Assembly: GCA_036558545.1 (NCBI GenBank)
Contig: DATBFJ010000044.1
Coordinates: 1-36,415 of the forward strand
Length of the DNA stretch: 36,415 nt
Direction: 5' to 3'
Origin: JALYGJ01 sp036558545
GTDB lineage: Bacteria; Chloroflexota; Limnocylindria; Limnocylindrales; CSP1-4
Within the stretch, counting starts at the first letter, position 1, and each line of letters opens with the position of its first letter. Positions 14,842 through 22,877 of this stretch are shown piece by piece. The position numbers and the translations under genes are program-made. The notes under the pieces were generated by a model that worked only from the letters and a program-made list of their open reading frames with translations, was not told the origin of the DNA and made no database searches.

Positions 14842-15678
14842 TCAGGCGGTTGTGGCCGCCTCCTTGCTCCTGATCAGCAGGTCGTATGCCTGATCGAACG
14901 TCAGGCCCGTCGCCCAGATCGACTCGAATGCCGCCTTGAGAACCTTGGCCAGCGATTGATGCTCGACGACGACGATGGTCAGCTCGGCCGATCCCGCGAC
15001 GGGGTCCTCCATGCCGAACATCACGATCGTTTCGTCGATGATCACAAGCTTGAGCGGCAGGCTGGCGACGAAACGAGCGTCCTCGCCGCTGTCGACGAAT
15101 CGCTGCACGCCGCGCATCACCGCTGGGTCATCGAAAACTGAGAACTCGTAAAGCGAGCGCGCCTCGTGCGACCTGGTCACGGCCAGTCCTTCGAGGTTCT
15201 TCTGTGGCGGCGTGGCGTATGGCGGCTTGGTGAACACGAGGATTTCGCGCTTGACCTGACTCTGCAGCTCGGCAAAGCGCTCGTTGATCGCCCGGCGATC
15301 TCGCAGAACCTCGATGTACTCGAGCGGATCCGTGTGCTCCTGGCCGGCCTCAAAGGCCGGCTTCAGGTCGCTGACCATCAGTGCCGCGTCGCGCTCCATG
15401 CGCGACAGCTGCTCGCGATGCGAAGCAAGCAGCAGCTCGATCGCCAGCTCCGGCGGAGTCGCGGCGTATTTGACGACAGTGCCCGGCCGTGCCGCGGCCA
15501 GACCCTTCTGCACAAGGGAGCCGAGGACGTCGTAGATGCGCTGCCGGGGCAGGCCGGATTGCCGCGCCACCTGGGCGGCCGTAAACGAGTCGCGCCTGAT
15601 CAGAGTCAGATATGCCTTCGCCTCGTAACTGGTCAAACCCAGGCGGGTCAGCTGGGAAACGAGATCGTCGCTATCCAC
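14842..15678 (-). CDS. TrmB family transcriptional regulator
   Basis: A 278-residue TrmB-type regulator. The N-terminal winged helix includes LTRLGLTSYEAKAYLTLIRR and the recognition region QVARQSGLPRQRIYDVLGSLVQKGL, followed by a coiled segment (SHREQLSRMERDA) and a C-terminal ligand-binding half with FDDPAVMRGVQRFVDSG. Most such proteins respond to sugars in archaea; bacterial ligands are largely unknown. The GTG at 15678 is chosen over an upstream start at 15912 because the extra region is Arg/Ser-rich, covers the neighbouring gene and includes the promoter. The gene's own promoter holds a perfect palindrome between -35 and -10, suggesting self-repression. Its closeness to purine genes makes it a candidate regulator of them, but no second copy of the operator was found there. 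Confidence 0.85.
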   Translation of the reverse strand: MDSDDLVSQLTRLGLTSYEAKAYLTLIRRDSFTAAQVARQSGLPRQRIYDVLGSLVQKGLAAARPGTVVKYAATPPELAIELLLASHREQLSRMERDAALMVSDLKPAFEAGQEHTDPLEYIEVLRDRRAINERFAELQSQVKREILVFTKPPYATPPQKNLEGLAVTRSHEARSLYEFSVFDDPAVMRGVQRFVDSGEDARFVASLPLKLVIIDETIVMFGMEDPVAGSAELTIVVVEHQSLAKVLKAAFESIWATGLTFDQAYDLLIRSKEAATTA

Positions 15679-15684
15679 GCAGGC

Positions 15685-15714
15685 ACTATCACCACCATTC
15701 AGTGGTGGTGTCAA
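15685..15714 (-). promoter_or_regulatory. Promoter with palindromic operator for the TrmB regulator
   Basis: On the minus strand a perfect -35 TTGACA (15714-15709) and a -10 GATAGT (15690-15685) are separated by 18 bp. The spacer is almost filled by an inverted repeat: CACCACCA (15690-15697 on the plus strand), 5 bp, TGGTGGTG (15703-15710). The GTG start at 15678 lies 6 nt after the -10, so the transcript is probably leaderless. A repressor bound here would block RNA polymerase, fitting autoregulation. Confidence 0.72.
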
Positions 15715-15727
15715 GGAGCGGAGCGGC

Positions 15728-16135
15728 CTACTTTCGGTCGCGCAGCCTGATGACCGCGCGCAGCGCCGTATGCGTGTCCGAGAACGACACGACCTTGTTG
15801 TCGACCAGGCCGGCATCGATCGAGGCGGCGATAACGTCAGTGTCCCGAATCGTTGCCTGCTTGCCTTTGCGCGAGACGATCCAGATCGCGCCCTTGCTGA
15901 CGATGTGATCACGCAGCTGTTTGAGCCGGCCCAACTCCTCGACCGAGTCCGCCGTTACGAAGATCAAGTCCACCGACTCTCCCTCGACGCCTTCCACGAC
16001 GGATTGGGTACGCCCGCACAGCATCTTTCGGAAGTCTTCAGCGAAGGATCCGACAAGCGCAACTCGCGAGTCAGGCCGAACCCCGAGCTTGTCGATCAGC
16101 GGCTTTGTGTAGATGCGATCGGTCGACGGGCTCAT
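15728..16135 (-). CDS. DUF3052 family protein
   Basis: A 135-residue protein of the DUF3052 family: N-terminal TKPLIDKLGVRPDSRVALVG, a central VDLIFVTADSVEEL, then GAIWIVSRKGK and a C-terminal LVDNKVVSFSDTHTALRAVIR. The fold is predicted alpha/beta with about four strands. Members are widespread in actinobacteria and Chloroflexi and have no assigned activity. The ATG at 16135 is preceded by TACAGT 10 nt upstream. It ends 49 bp before the TrmB gene start and is read in the same direction, but the TrmB gene has its own promoter. Confidence 0.85.
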   Translation of the reverse strand: MSPSTDRIYTKPLIDKLGVRPDSRVALVGSFAEDFRKMLCGRTQSVVEGVEGESVDLIFVTADSVEELGRLKQLRDHIVSKGAIWIVSRKGKQATIRDTDVIAASIDAGLVDNKVVSFSDTHTALRAVIRLRDRK

Positions 16136-16145
16136 CTCGGCACCG

Positions 16146-16155
16146 ACTGTACGAT
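16146..16155. promoter_or_regulatory. Overlapping divergent -10 elements
   Basis: On the plus strand TACGAT (16150-16155) lies 8 nt before the ATG at 16164. On the minus strand TACAGT (16151-16146) lies 10 nt before the ATG at 16135. The two hexamers share two bases in the 28 bp gap, so transcription in one direction would hinder the other if both are used. Confidence 0.38.
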
Positions 16156-16163
16156 CGACGCGG

Positions 16164-18173
16164 ATGGAGCGCCATACGAATCGCCTCGCGGGAGAGACGA
16201 GCCCTTACCTGCTCCAGCACGCGCACAACCCCGTGGACTGGTATCCGTGGGGGCCGGAGGCGCTCGCTCGAGCCCACGACGAGAACAAGCCGATCTTCCT
16301 GTCAATCGGCTATGCGGCTTGCCACTGGTGCCACGTCATGGAGCGCGAGTCGTTCGAGAACGAGGACACCGCGCGCTTGCTGAACGACGGCTTCGTCGCG
16401 ATCAAGGTTGATCGCGAGGAGCGTCCCGACCTCGATGCGATCTATATGGACGCGGTCCAGCAGATGATCGGCAGCGGCGGCTGGCCCATGAGCGTGTTCC
16501 TGACGCCCGATGGCAAGCCGTTCTATGGCGGCACGTATTTCCCAGACACGTCGCGCCACGGTCTGCCTTCCTTTCGCGACGTACTCGACGGCGTGAGCTT
16601 GGCATGGCGCGAGCGCCGCGACGAAGTCGAGCAGTCCGGGGCGGCGCTCGCATCCGCGATCAGCGCAAGGTCCGCGATCGAAGCAGCGTCGCATCTTGAA
16701 GAAACCATCCTCGATGCAGCGCTCCTGGAACTGGAGAGGGAATTTGACGCGCGCCACGGAGGCTGGGGCGGAGCACCGAAATTCCCGCAGCCGATGACGA
16801 TCGAATTCCTGCTTCGAGTGCACGTGAAGACAGGGGATGAGCGGTCAGTTGCGATGGCTCGTCGAACCCTGGACGCGATGGCCGCGGGCGGCATATACGA
16901 CCACCTGGGTGGTGGCTTCGCACGCTACGCGACGGATGCCGTCTGGCTCGTGCCGCACTTCGAGAAGATGCTCTACGACAACGCGCAGCTCGCTCGCGTC
17001 TACGTCCACGCCTGGCAGCTGACCCACGAGCCTCGCTATCGCCAGGTTGCCGAGGAAACTCTCGAGTTCGCGGCGCGCGAGTTGCGCACGGCGGAAGGCG
17101 GCTTCGCCGCAAGTCTCGACGCCGACACGGAGGGTCAAGAGGGTGCGACGTACGTTTGGGACAAGGCTGAGGTCGACTCGCTGTTGGGATCGGCGGCGGC
17201 CGAGTTCGAGGCGGCGTACGACGTGACGGACAACGGCAACTGGGATGGCCGAACAATCCTGAGGCGGCCCATCGGCGGTGCCGATAACGACGCGCTCGCG
17301 AGCGCGCGCCGGAAATTGTTCGAGGCGAGGCAATTGCGACCGCAACCCGCGCGCGACGACAAGGTCCTGACGGCGTGGAACGGGCTGATAATCGGCGCGC
17401 TCGCGGATGCCGCCGCCGCCTTCGGCGAGCGACGCTGGTCGCGGCTCGCGCGCGACGCGGCAGAACTGCTGCTCGCTAATGTGCGTGACAACGAAGGCCG
17501 GCTGCGCAGATCCTGGAAGGACGGCCGAGCTCTTCATCAGGGCGTGCTCGAGGACTACGCCAACTTCGCAGACGGCCTGCTGGCGTTGTACGAGGCCACA
17601 TTCGAAGAGCACTACTTCGTGGCCGCTCGCGAGTTGACAGAGGTGATCCTGGAGCACTTCGCTGATCCTGCCGGTGGCTTTTTCGACACGGGCGACGACC
17701 ACGAGGCGCTCATCGCCAGGCCCAAGAGCGTGCAGGACAACGCCGTCCCATCTGGCGGGGCCATGACCGCGAGCGTGCTGCTCCGACTCGCCGCTTTCAC
17801 CGGCGAGAGCCGCTACGAGGACGCGGCGAGCCGCGCGATCGCGTCCGTGGTGCCGCTCGCCCAGCGTTATCCCACGGGATTTGCCCAATGGCTCAACGCG
17901 ATCGCGTTTTCGCTGTCGGACCCGATCGAGATCGCACTGAGCGGCGAACCAGATGCGGCCGACATCGGCGCACTCCTTTCAGTGCTCCGCAGGACCTATC
18001 GACCCTTTTCGGTCGTGGCTGCCGGCACGTCCCCAGGCACATCCGTCGCGCTCCTGGAGGATCGGCCGCAACGCGACGGCCGTGCCACCGCGTACGTCTG
18101 CCGCCACTTCGCGTGCCGCGCGCCGGTCGTTGAACCCGCAGAGCTCGCTTCCCAATTAGCATCCGGCGGATGA
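16164..18173 (+). CDS. YyaL-type thioredoxin-domain protein (DUF255)
   Basis: A 669-residue protein of the YyaL/SPATA20 family. The N-terminal thioredoxin-like domain has SPYLLQHAHNPVDWYPWG and the CHWC motif in AACHWCHVMERESF, then VDREERPDLD. The C-terminal two thirds form an (alpha/alpha)6 barrel like that of N-acylglucosamine 2-epimerases, with GGWGGAPKFPQP, LVPHFEKMLYDNAQLA and DKVLTAWNGLIIGAL. The biochemical activity of this family is not settled. The ATG at 16164 matches the usual family start (MERHTNRLAGE) and avoids overlap with the divergent gene; a start at 16113 would lie inside it. It opens an operon with the CopC-like and HAD genes (ATGA overlap). Confidence 0.9.
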   Translation: MERHTNRLAGETSPYLLQHAHNPVDWYPWGPEALARAHDENKPIFLSIGYAACHWCHVMERESFENEDTARLLNDGFVAIKVDREERPDLDAIYMDAVQQMIGSGGWPMSVFLTPDGKPFYGGTYFPDTSRHGLPSFRDVLDGVSLAWRERRDEVEQSGAALASAISARSAIEAASHLEETILDAALLELEREFDARHGGWGGAPKFPQPMTIEFLLRVHVKTGDERSVAMARRTLDAMAAGGIYDHLGGGFARYATDAVWLVPHFEKMLYDNAQLARVYVHAWQLTHEPRYRQVAEETLEFAARELRTAEGGFAASLDADTEGQEGATYVWDKAEVDSLLGSAAAEFEAAYDVTDNGNWDGRTILRRPIGGADNDALASARRKLFEARQLRPQPARDDKVLTAWNGLIIGALADAAAAFGERRWSRLARDAAELLLANVRDNEGRLRRSWKDGRALHQGVLEDYANFADGLLALYEATFEEHYFVAARELTEVILEHFADPAGGFFDTGDDHEALIARPKSVQDNAVPSGGAMTASVLLRLAAFTGESRYEDAASRAIASVVPLAQRYPTGFAQWLNAIAFSLSDPIEIALSGEPDAADIGALLSVLRRTYRPFSVVAAGTSPGTSVALLEDRPQRDGRATAYVCRHFACRAPVVEPAELASQLASGG

Positions 18174-18688
18174 CAAAAAGGTTTGGGCTGGCCGGCGCTG
18201 TCGGGTCGGCGCTCGTCATGCTTATCGCCACGGTGGTATTGGCTCATGCTCCACTGGACAGTTCCGACCCAGCCGATGGCGCGACGATCAAGACGCCCTA
18301 CACGCTGACCGCGACGTTCGCGGAGGAGATCACGCCGAACGGCAGCTCGATCGTCGTCCAGAGCGCGGGAGGCACCCAGGTCGCGAGCGGATCGGTGAGC
18401 ACCACGGATTCGAACCAGATGACGGTCGATCTGCCGGTCCTGCCCGACGGCCAGTACACGGTGCTGTGGGTTTCGGTGACTGCAGACGACAACGGCATAC
18501 TTCGCGGCACATACCACTTCAACGTTTCCGCCACCGGATCGAGCAGCTCAGCCGCTCCCGTCGAAACCCCAGCTCCGACAGCCAGCGCCGATTCATCCAC
18601 AAGCCCCGGCGCGCTGGTCGCTGTAGCTGTGGCCGTTGTCATCAGTCTGGCCGTCGTGCTCTTCGTTCTGTATCGGAACCGACGCTGA
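18170..18688 (+). CDS. CopC/YobA-like exported protein with C-terminal anchor
   Basis: A 172-residue exported protein. After a signal peptide comes the CopC domain, which begins AHAPLDSSDPADGA, the typical mature N-terminus whose His can bind Cu(II). The domain continues through LPDGQYTVLWVSVTADDNG and GTYHFNV. CopC proteins usually have a second His in a WxxxSxDGH segment; here the matching region reads SVTADDNGIL, so that His is missing and copper binding may be weak. A Ser/Thr/Ala/Pro linker leads to a C-terminal membrane helix and RNRR, so the domain is displayed outside the membrane. The ATG overlaps the upstream stop (ATGA). Confidence 0.83.
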   Translation: MTKRFGLAGAVGSALVMLIATVVLAHAPLDSSDPADGATIKTPYTLTATFAEEITPNGSSIVVQSAGGTQVASGSVSTTDSNQMTVDLPVLPDGQYTVLWVSVTADDNGILRGTYHFNVSATGSSSSAAPVETPAPTASADSSTSPGALVAVAVAVVISLAVVLFVLYRNRR

Positions 18689-19374
18689 CGGCCCTGTCCG
18701 CGCTTCCCGCGCCGGAGGCTGTTGTCTTCGATCTGGACGGGACGCTTGTCGATACCGTCACGACGCGCATCGAGGCGTGGCTGCGCGCTTTCGAGGATGA
18801 GGGCATACCGGCCGACCGCAACCACGTGTCCGAGCTCATCGGCGCGGACGGCAAGAAACTGGTTCGCGAGGTGGCCGAGCGCGATGGAAGGACCGTCAGC
18901 AGGGACGATCAGGAGCGCATCGACAAGCGCGCCGGAGAAATCTACGACCAGCTGAACACGAACCCCAGGACCACTTACGGTTCGAGATCCTTACTGCTCG
19001 CCCTCGAAAAGTCGACGCTCAAGTGGGCCATCGCGACGTCCAGCAGAGCCGAGCAGACAACCGTGTCGATCCGTGCCCTGGCTCTACCTGAGCGTCCCGA
19101 GCTGATCGACGGCAGTCACGTCGAGCACGCGAAACCCGCGCCCGACCTGCTGATCCTGGCCGCCGAGAAGCTTAAGACACGCCCGAATGCGTGCTGGTAC
19201 GTGGGCGATTCGACATGGGATATGCGTGCGGCGACGGCCGCCGGAATGGTCGCCGTGGGCGTCGCCTACGGAGCTGCGCCCGACTCGGAGCTTCTCAGTG
19301 CAGGTGCTGACGTGGTGACAACCCTTGGCGACGTCGAGTCAGATCTCCGCGAGCGAGGGCTGCTCAGCGCCTGA
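18685..19374 (+). CDS. HAD family hydrolase (phosphatase), probable CTG start
   Basis: A 229-residue HAD phosphatase. Motif I is FDLDGTLVDT with the nucleophile Asp at residue 16 from the proposed start. A helical cap domain follows, then motif II in AIATSS, motif III Lys in HAKPAPDLL, and motif IV GDSTWDMRAA. This order is that of the phosphoglycolate phosphatase/beta-phosphoglucomutase group; the substrate is unknown. No ATG, GTG or TTG lies between the end of the CopC gene and motif I. The only upstream start of that kind (GTG at 18466) would add about 73 Arg-rich residues inside CopC. A CTG at 18685 overlaps the CopC stop as CTGA and gives a normal N-terminus, so I take it as the start. 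Confidence 0.82.
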   Translation: MTALSALPAPEAVVFDLDGTLVDTVTTRIEAWLRAFEDEGIPADRNHVSELIGADGKKLVREVAERDGRTVSRDDQERIDKRAGEIYDQLNTNPRTTYGSRSLLLALEKSTLKWAIATSSRAEQTTVSIRALALPERPELIDGSHVEHAKPAPDLLILAAEKLKTRPNACWYVGDSTWDMRAATAAGMVAVGVAYGAAPDSELLSAGADVVTTLGDVESDLRERGLLSA

Positions 19375-19388
19375 CGGCTCTATCTCGA

Positions 19389-20984
19389 TCAGTTGGGTGG
19401 GCAGGCGTCGCCCGGCTGCTGAGGTTCGGGATTCGGCTCCGGCTCGCTGAAGATGTTCTGCACCTTGGCCTGCATGCCGGCCATGCTGCCGAGCGGCACG
19501 AGGTGGGCGGGCGCGAAGTCGTACTGGTAGAGGCGATCGGCGTCGACACGCGACGCAACCTGGGCCAGATACGGGAAGTCGTCACTCGAGAAGGTCATGA
19601 ACAGATTGGCCTGGGCGGCGTTGAGCAGTCCCGGTATGTGCGGCAATAGCGCCAACGGATCCAGCTGCTTCCGGATCGAGGTAAGCACGAACTGCTGCCG
19701 GCGTTCGCGCTGGTAATCGGAGTCCTGGTGTCGGGAACGGGCATATGCGAGCGTGTCTTCGGGATCGAGGAACTGGCAGCCCTTCTGGAAGTTGACGGGA
19801 TACAGCTGCTGCTGTGAGTTGTAGTACGCGTCGTCTGACAGTGGCGCGGGAATGTCCAGCCAGACGCCTCCCCCGGGCAGGTTCTCGACGAGATCGACAA
19901 AACCTTTCAGGTTGACCGCGACGACGCCGTCGACGTTGACGCCCGCCATCTGCTGAATCGCATATGTCAGCGCGCGCCATCCACGCTCGCATCCAAACTG
20001 GACCTGGCAGTCCGCTCCGCTCACGCCATCCGATCCGGGAAACTCGCCTGGACTGGCCGCGGCTTGGCGCCACAGGCCGAAGAGATATCCGTTGTATGAC
20101 TGACCGGATTCCGTCGGGATGTAGAGCCAGTCTGGATAGCGCGTGATCGAGTCGGCCGGGACGTCCGTCATGTTGCGCGGGAAGCTGAACAGCGCGGCTT
20201 TGCAATCCGCGATATCCACGCTCAACAGCAGCATCGAGTCCGTGCGCAGGCTCGCCGCGCTGACGCCGTCGTCCGACCGTGAATCGGACCCGACCAACAA
20301 GATGTCCAGCCTCCCGTCGGCGCCCGGCGCCCAGTTCGACATGTCGGGTGCCGCCGGGCAAGACTTGGGCTTGAACGTGGAGTTGGGATCACGCGACGGC
20401 GGCGGAGTATCGGTCGGCTCCGCGTCCTCGTCGGTGGGCTCGCCAGTTGCTCCCGGACCTGTTGTGGCCGGAAGCGTGCCAATCGGCACGCCCGTGGATG
20501 GCACCGGTGTCTGGGGCGGCAGCGACTGGTGTCCAAAGCTCGCCTGTGGAATGACGTCGGTCGAGTCGCCGGTGAAGCTCGAGGCGAATTGGAAGTAAGC
20601 AAAGCCGTACGCACCGGGCAGCCCGTGCAGAACGATGGCCAGTGCGATCAAGGCCGCAAGGGCGACGGGAGCTGTCTGAATGCCGGGACCCCTGGCCATC
20701 GTGGGCTGCGTCTTCCGGGCGACGAGATACGCGTCGACCATCGCCGCGACGTGGTACAGGAAGAAAACGAGGTCGAAGACAACGAGCGCCAGCGTCGCGT
20801 CGGCCGACAGGAAGGCCGTGAGCGACTTTGACCCGCCGGCGAGCAGGAACAGAGCGCCCAGGATCACCACGATCATCGGCACGGCCCAGATCACGCCGCG
20901 GCGACTCTGTCCTGCGTAGATCTGCCCCAGCCCCGGGAAGATGAACGAGAGGAAGGCCGCGAGGACCGGCGACCTGCTTTTCAT
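19389..20984 (-). CDS. LytR-CpsA-Psr (LCP) family protein with N-terminal membrane region
   Basis: A 531-residue membrane protein. The first 130 residues hold several hydrophobic segments, opening with LAAFLSFIFPGLGQIYAGQ, which resembles TM2-type domains. A Pro/Thr-rich linker leads to an extracellular LCP domain (about 230-500) with DILLVGSDSRSDDG, RTDSMLLLSVD, FSFPRNM and the Arg-rich LAYARSRHQDSDYQRERRQQ that binds the polyprenyl pyrophosphate group. LCP enzymes transfer glycopolymers from a lipid carrier to the cell wall. Most LCP proteins have a single N-terminal helix, so the added domain is unusual. It lies 13 bp after its paralog (20998-22692) and shares the same architecture, so the pair is a tandem duplication. 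Confidence 0.88.
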   Translation of the reverse strand: MKSRSPVLAAFLSFIFPGLGQIYAGQSRRGVIWAVPMIVVILGALFLLAGGSKSLTAFLSADATLALVVFDLVFFLYHVAAMVDAYLVARKTQPTMARGPGIQTAPVALAALIALAIVLHGLPGAYGFAYFQFASSFTGDSTDVIPQASFGHQSLPPQTPVPSTGVPIGTLPATTGPGATGEPTDEDAEPTDTPPPSRDPNSTFKPKSCPAAPDMSNWAPGADGRLDILLVGSDSRSDDGVSAASLRTDSMLLLSVDIADCKAALFSFPRNMTDVPADSITRYPDWLYIPTESGQSYNGYLFGLWRQAAASPGEFPGSDGVSGADCQVQFGCERGWRALTYAIQQMAGVNVDGVVAVNLKGFVDLVENLPGGGVWLDIPAPLSDDAYYNSQQQLYPVNFQKGCQFLDPEDTLAYARSRHQDSDYQRERRQQFVLTSIRKQLDPLALLPHIPGLLNAAQANLFMTFSSDDFPYLAQVASRVDADRLYQYDFAPAHLVPLGSMAGMQAKVQNIFSEPEPNPEPQQPGDACPPN

Positions 20985-20997
20985 CAGGCCGTCAACG

Positions 20998-22692
20998 CTA
21001 ACCCTTTGGCGGGCAGGGATTGTTCTGTTGCTGCGGCGCTGGCTGTGGCTCTGGCTGGCTGAAGATGTTGGTCACGAAGTCCTGGATGCCCTGCATGCTG
21101 CCCAGCGTGGCCACGTGAGCGGGTGCGAAATCCTCTTGGTACAGCCGATCCGCATCGACGCGTGACGCCACCTGCGCAAGGTACTGGACGTCCGTGTCAC
21201 TGAGGGTCGTGAACAGGTTGGCCTGGGCGATCTGGAGCAGCGAAGGGATCTCCGGAAGCAGCCCGATGGGATCGAGCTGGCGCCTGACCTGCTGAAGAAC
21301 GTATTGCTGGCGACGCTCGCGCTGATAGTCGGAGTCCGCGTGGCGCGAGCGGGCATAGGCCAGCGAATATTCGGCGTCGGTGAAGAAGCAGCCCTGCTGG
21401 AAATTGACCGGAATCTGGTCCTGTTGCGAGTCGTAGTACGCATCGTCCTGGAGCGCATCCGTGTACAGCCAAAGTCCCCCATAACAGTTAGCCGTGCTCG
21501 GTAAGGCGACACGTTGCGCTGCGGAAGGGCACTGCGCTGGAAGAGCGTTGACCAGATCGACGAAGCCGTTGAGGTTGACCGCGATAACGCCGTCAATCTG
21601 TTGGCCGGTGAAGTTCTGGATCGTGCCCACCAAAGCGCGCCACGCCCGCTCGCAGTCGAACTGCACCTGGCAGTCCGAGCCACTGACACCGTCGGAGCCC
21701 GGGAAGATAGATGCACAATACGCCGCCACATGCCATAGCGATGTCAGCAGGCCGTCCGACTGGATTCCGGCGCATGGATTGCCCGTCGTGAAGTTGCCAT
21801 TGGGAAACGCCGTCTGACCCTGTTGTGACTGCGTATCTTCGCCGGGCAGGCGCAGCTGGAGCCAATCCGGATATCGAGTCCCGTCGCCGCACGACCCGTC
21901 GGTTGCCGTACACAGGTTTCGAGGAAAGCTGAATAGAGCTGCCTTGCAGTTGGCGACGTCAACTGAGAGCAGGATCATTGAGTCGGTTCGGAGACTCTTC
22001 GCGTCGAGGCCGGTATCCGAGCGCGAATCGCCACCAATGAGCAGGAGATTGACTCTTCCGTCTGCGGCCGGCGCCCAACCCGAGAGGTCCGGAGCAGGCG
22101 GACAGACAAACGGCGCAACAGAGCCTTGCGGTCCCGGCGAGCCAGTCGGAGTGTTCGATCCGCCAGGTGACGTGCTGGGCTCGGTGGTCGCGCTCGGGGT
22201 GTCGGTCGGGGCTACATAGCTTGGATTTGGAGTCGCCGGTTGAAAGCTCTGGAGGACCCCGCCGTGACCGTTATCGCCGGTGCAATCGACGATCGCGCAG
22301 TACGAGTTGTGAGCCTCGTAGCCGTAAACCTCGGGGAAGCCGTGGAGCATGATCGCGATCGCGATCAGGGCCGCGAGCGCGATCGGCGCGCCGCGTGGCT
22401 TGGTGTAGCCAAAGCTCGTGGCGCGCCGCGCCACGTCGTATGCGTCGATCATCGCGGCGATGTGGTACAGGAAAAACGCGATGTTGAAGATCAGCAGCGC
22501 GATTTGGTTCTGAGCGTCTGTAGCGAAACCGATCAGCTTCCCGCCGATCACGAGCCACAACCCGAAGACGATGACGAGCAGCATCGGGATCGCCCATATC
22601 ACGCCCTTACGGACCTGGCCGGCGTAGATCTGCCCGAGTCCCGGGAAGATGAACGACAGCAGCGCGGCGAGCGTCGGCGATTTGTTGGACAT
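20998..22692 (-). CDS. LytR-CpsA-Psr (LCP) family protein, upstream paralog
   Basis: A 564-residue paralog of the next gene, with the same multi-helix N-terminal region (LAALLSFIFPGLGQIYAGQ), Ser/Thr/Pro/Gly-rich linker and extracellular LCP domain. LCP landmarks are NLLLIGGDSRSDTG, RTDSMILLSVDVANC, FSFPRNL and SLAYARSRHADSDYQRERR. Compared with its partner it carries extra cysteines and an insertion around NPCAGIQSDGLL and SAAQRVALPSTANCYGGL, which may form disulfides outside the cell. The ATG at 22692 aligns with the partner's start (MSNKSP versus MKSRSP); a TTG four codons upstream is also open. A role in attaching a wall glycopolymer is expected from the family; the two copies may serve different polymers. 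Confidence 0.88.
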   Translation of the reverse strand: MSNKSPTLAALLSFIFPGLGQIYAGQVRKGVIWAIPMLLVIVFGLWLVIGGKLIGFATDAQNQIALLIFNIAFFLYHIAAMIDAYDVARRATSFGYTKPRGAPIALAALIAIAIMLHGFPEVYGYEAHNSYCAIVDCTGDNGHGGVLQSFQPATPNPSYVAPTDTPSATTEPSTSPGGSNTPTGSPGPQGSVAPFVCPPAPDLSGWAPAADGRVNLLLIGGDSRSDTGLDAKSLRTDSMILLSVDVANCKAALFSFPRNLCTATDGSCGDGTRYPDWLQLRLPGEDTQSQQGQTAFPNGNFTTGNPCAGIQSDGLLTSLWHVAAYCASIFPGSDGVSGSDCQVQFDCERAWRALVGTIQNFTGQQIDGVIAVNLNGFVDLVNALPAQCPSAAQRVALPSTANCYGGLWLYTDALQDDAYYDSQQDQIPVNFQQGCFFTDAEYSLAYARSRHADSDYQRERRQQYVLQQVRRQLDPIGLLPEIPSLLQIAQANLFTTLSDTDVQYLAQVASRVDADRLYQEDFAPAHVATLGSMQGIQDFVTNIFSQPEPQPAPQQQNNPCPPKG

Positions 22693-22877
22693 AGAAAGAG
22701 TCAAGCCCCTGCGGAATGATGGTTATCGGCCAGCGAAAGACTGACCGGCGGAACTATTGGTTCCCGCATCCCTTGGGCACGACGGCGGGACAGCAGCCGA
22801 GAGTCTACGCCTGAGACGATTAGAGCCTGGCGCCTGCGACGTCGTGCCGAACGGTTTTCAGTTAGCCCGTCTGTGAC

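Noticed and set aside
15679..15912. Longer N-terminus for the TrmB regulator
   Set aside because: It would be Arg/Ser-rich, overlap the DUF3052 gene in another frame and include the promoter and operator.
16113..16163. Earlier ATG for the YyaL-type protein
   Set aside because: It would lie inside the divergent DUF3052 gene, and the family begins near MERHTNRLAGE.
18466..18684. GTG start for the HAD gene within CopC
   Set aside because: Adds about 73 Arg-rich residues with no domain character; the CTG at 18685 gives the normal family N-terminus.
22693..22877. Possible riboswitch or small gene between the LCP and cupredoxin genes
   Set aside because: No recognisable aptamer, terminator or coding signal; it probably holds only the LCP promoter region.
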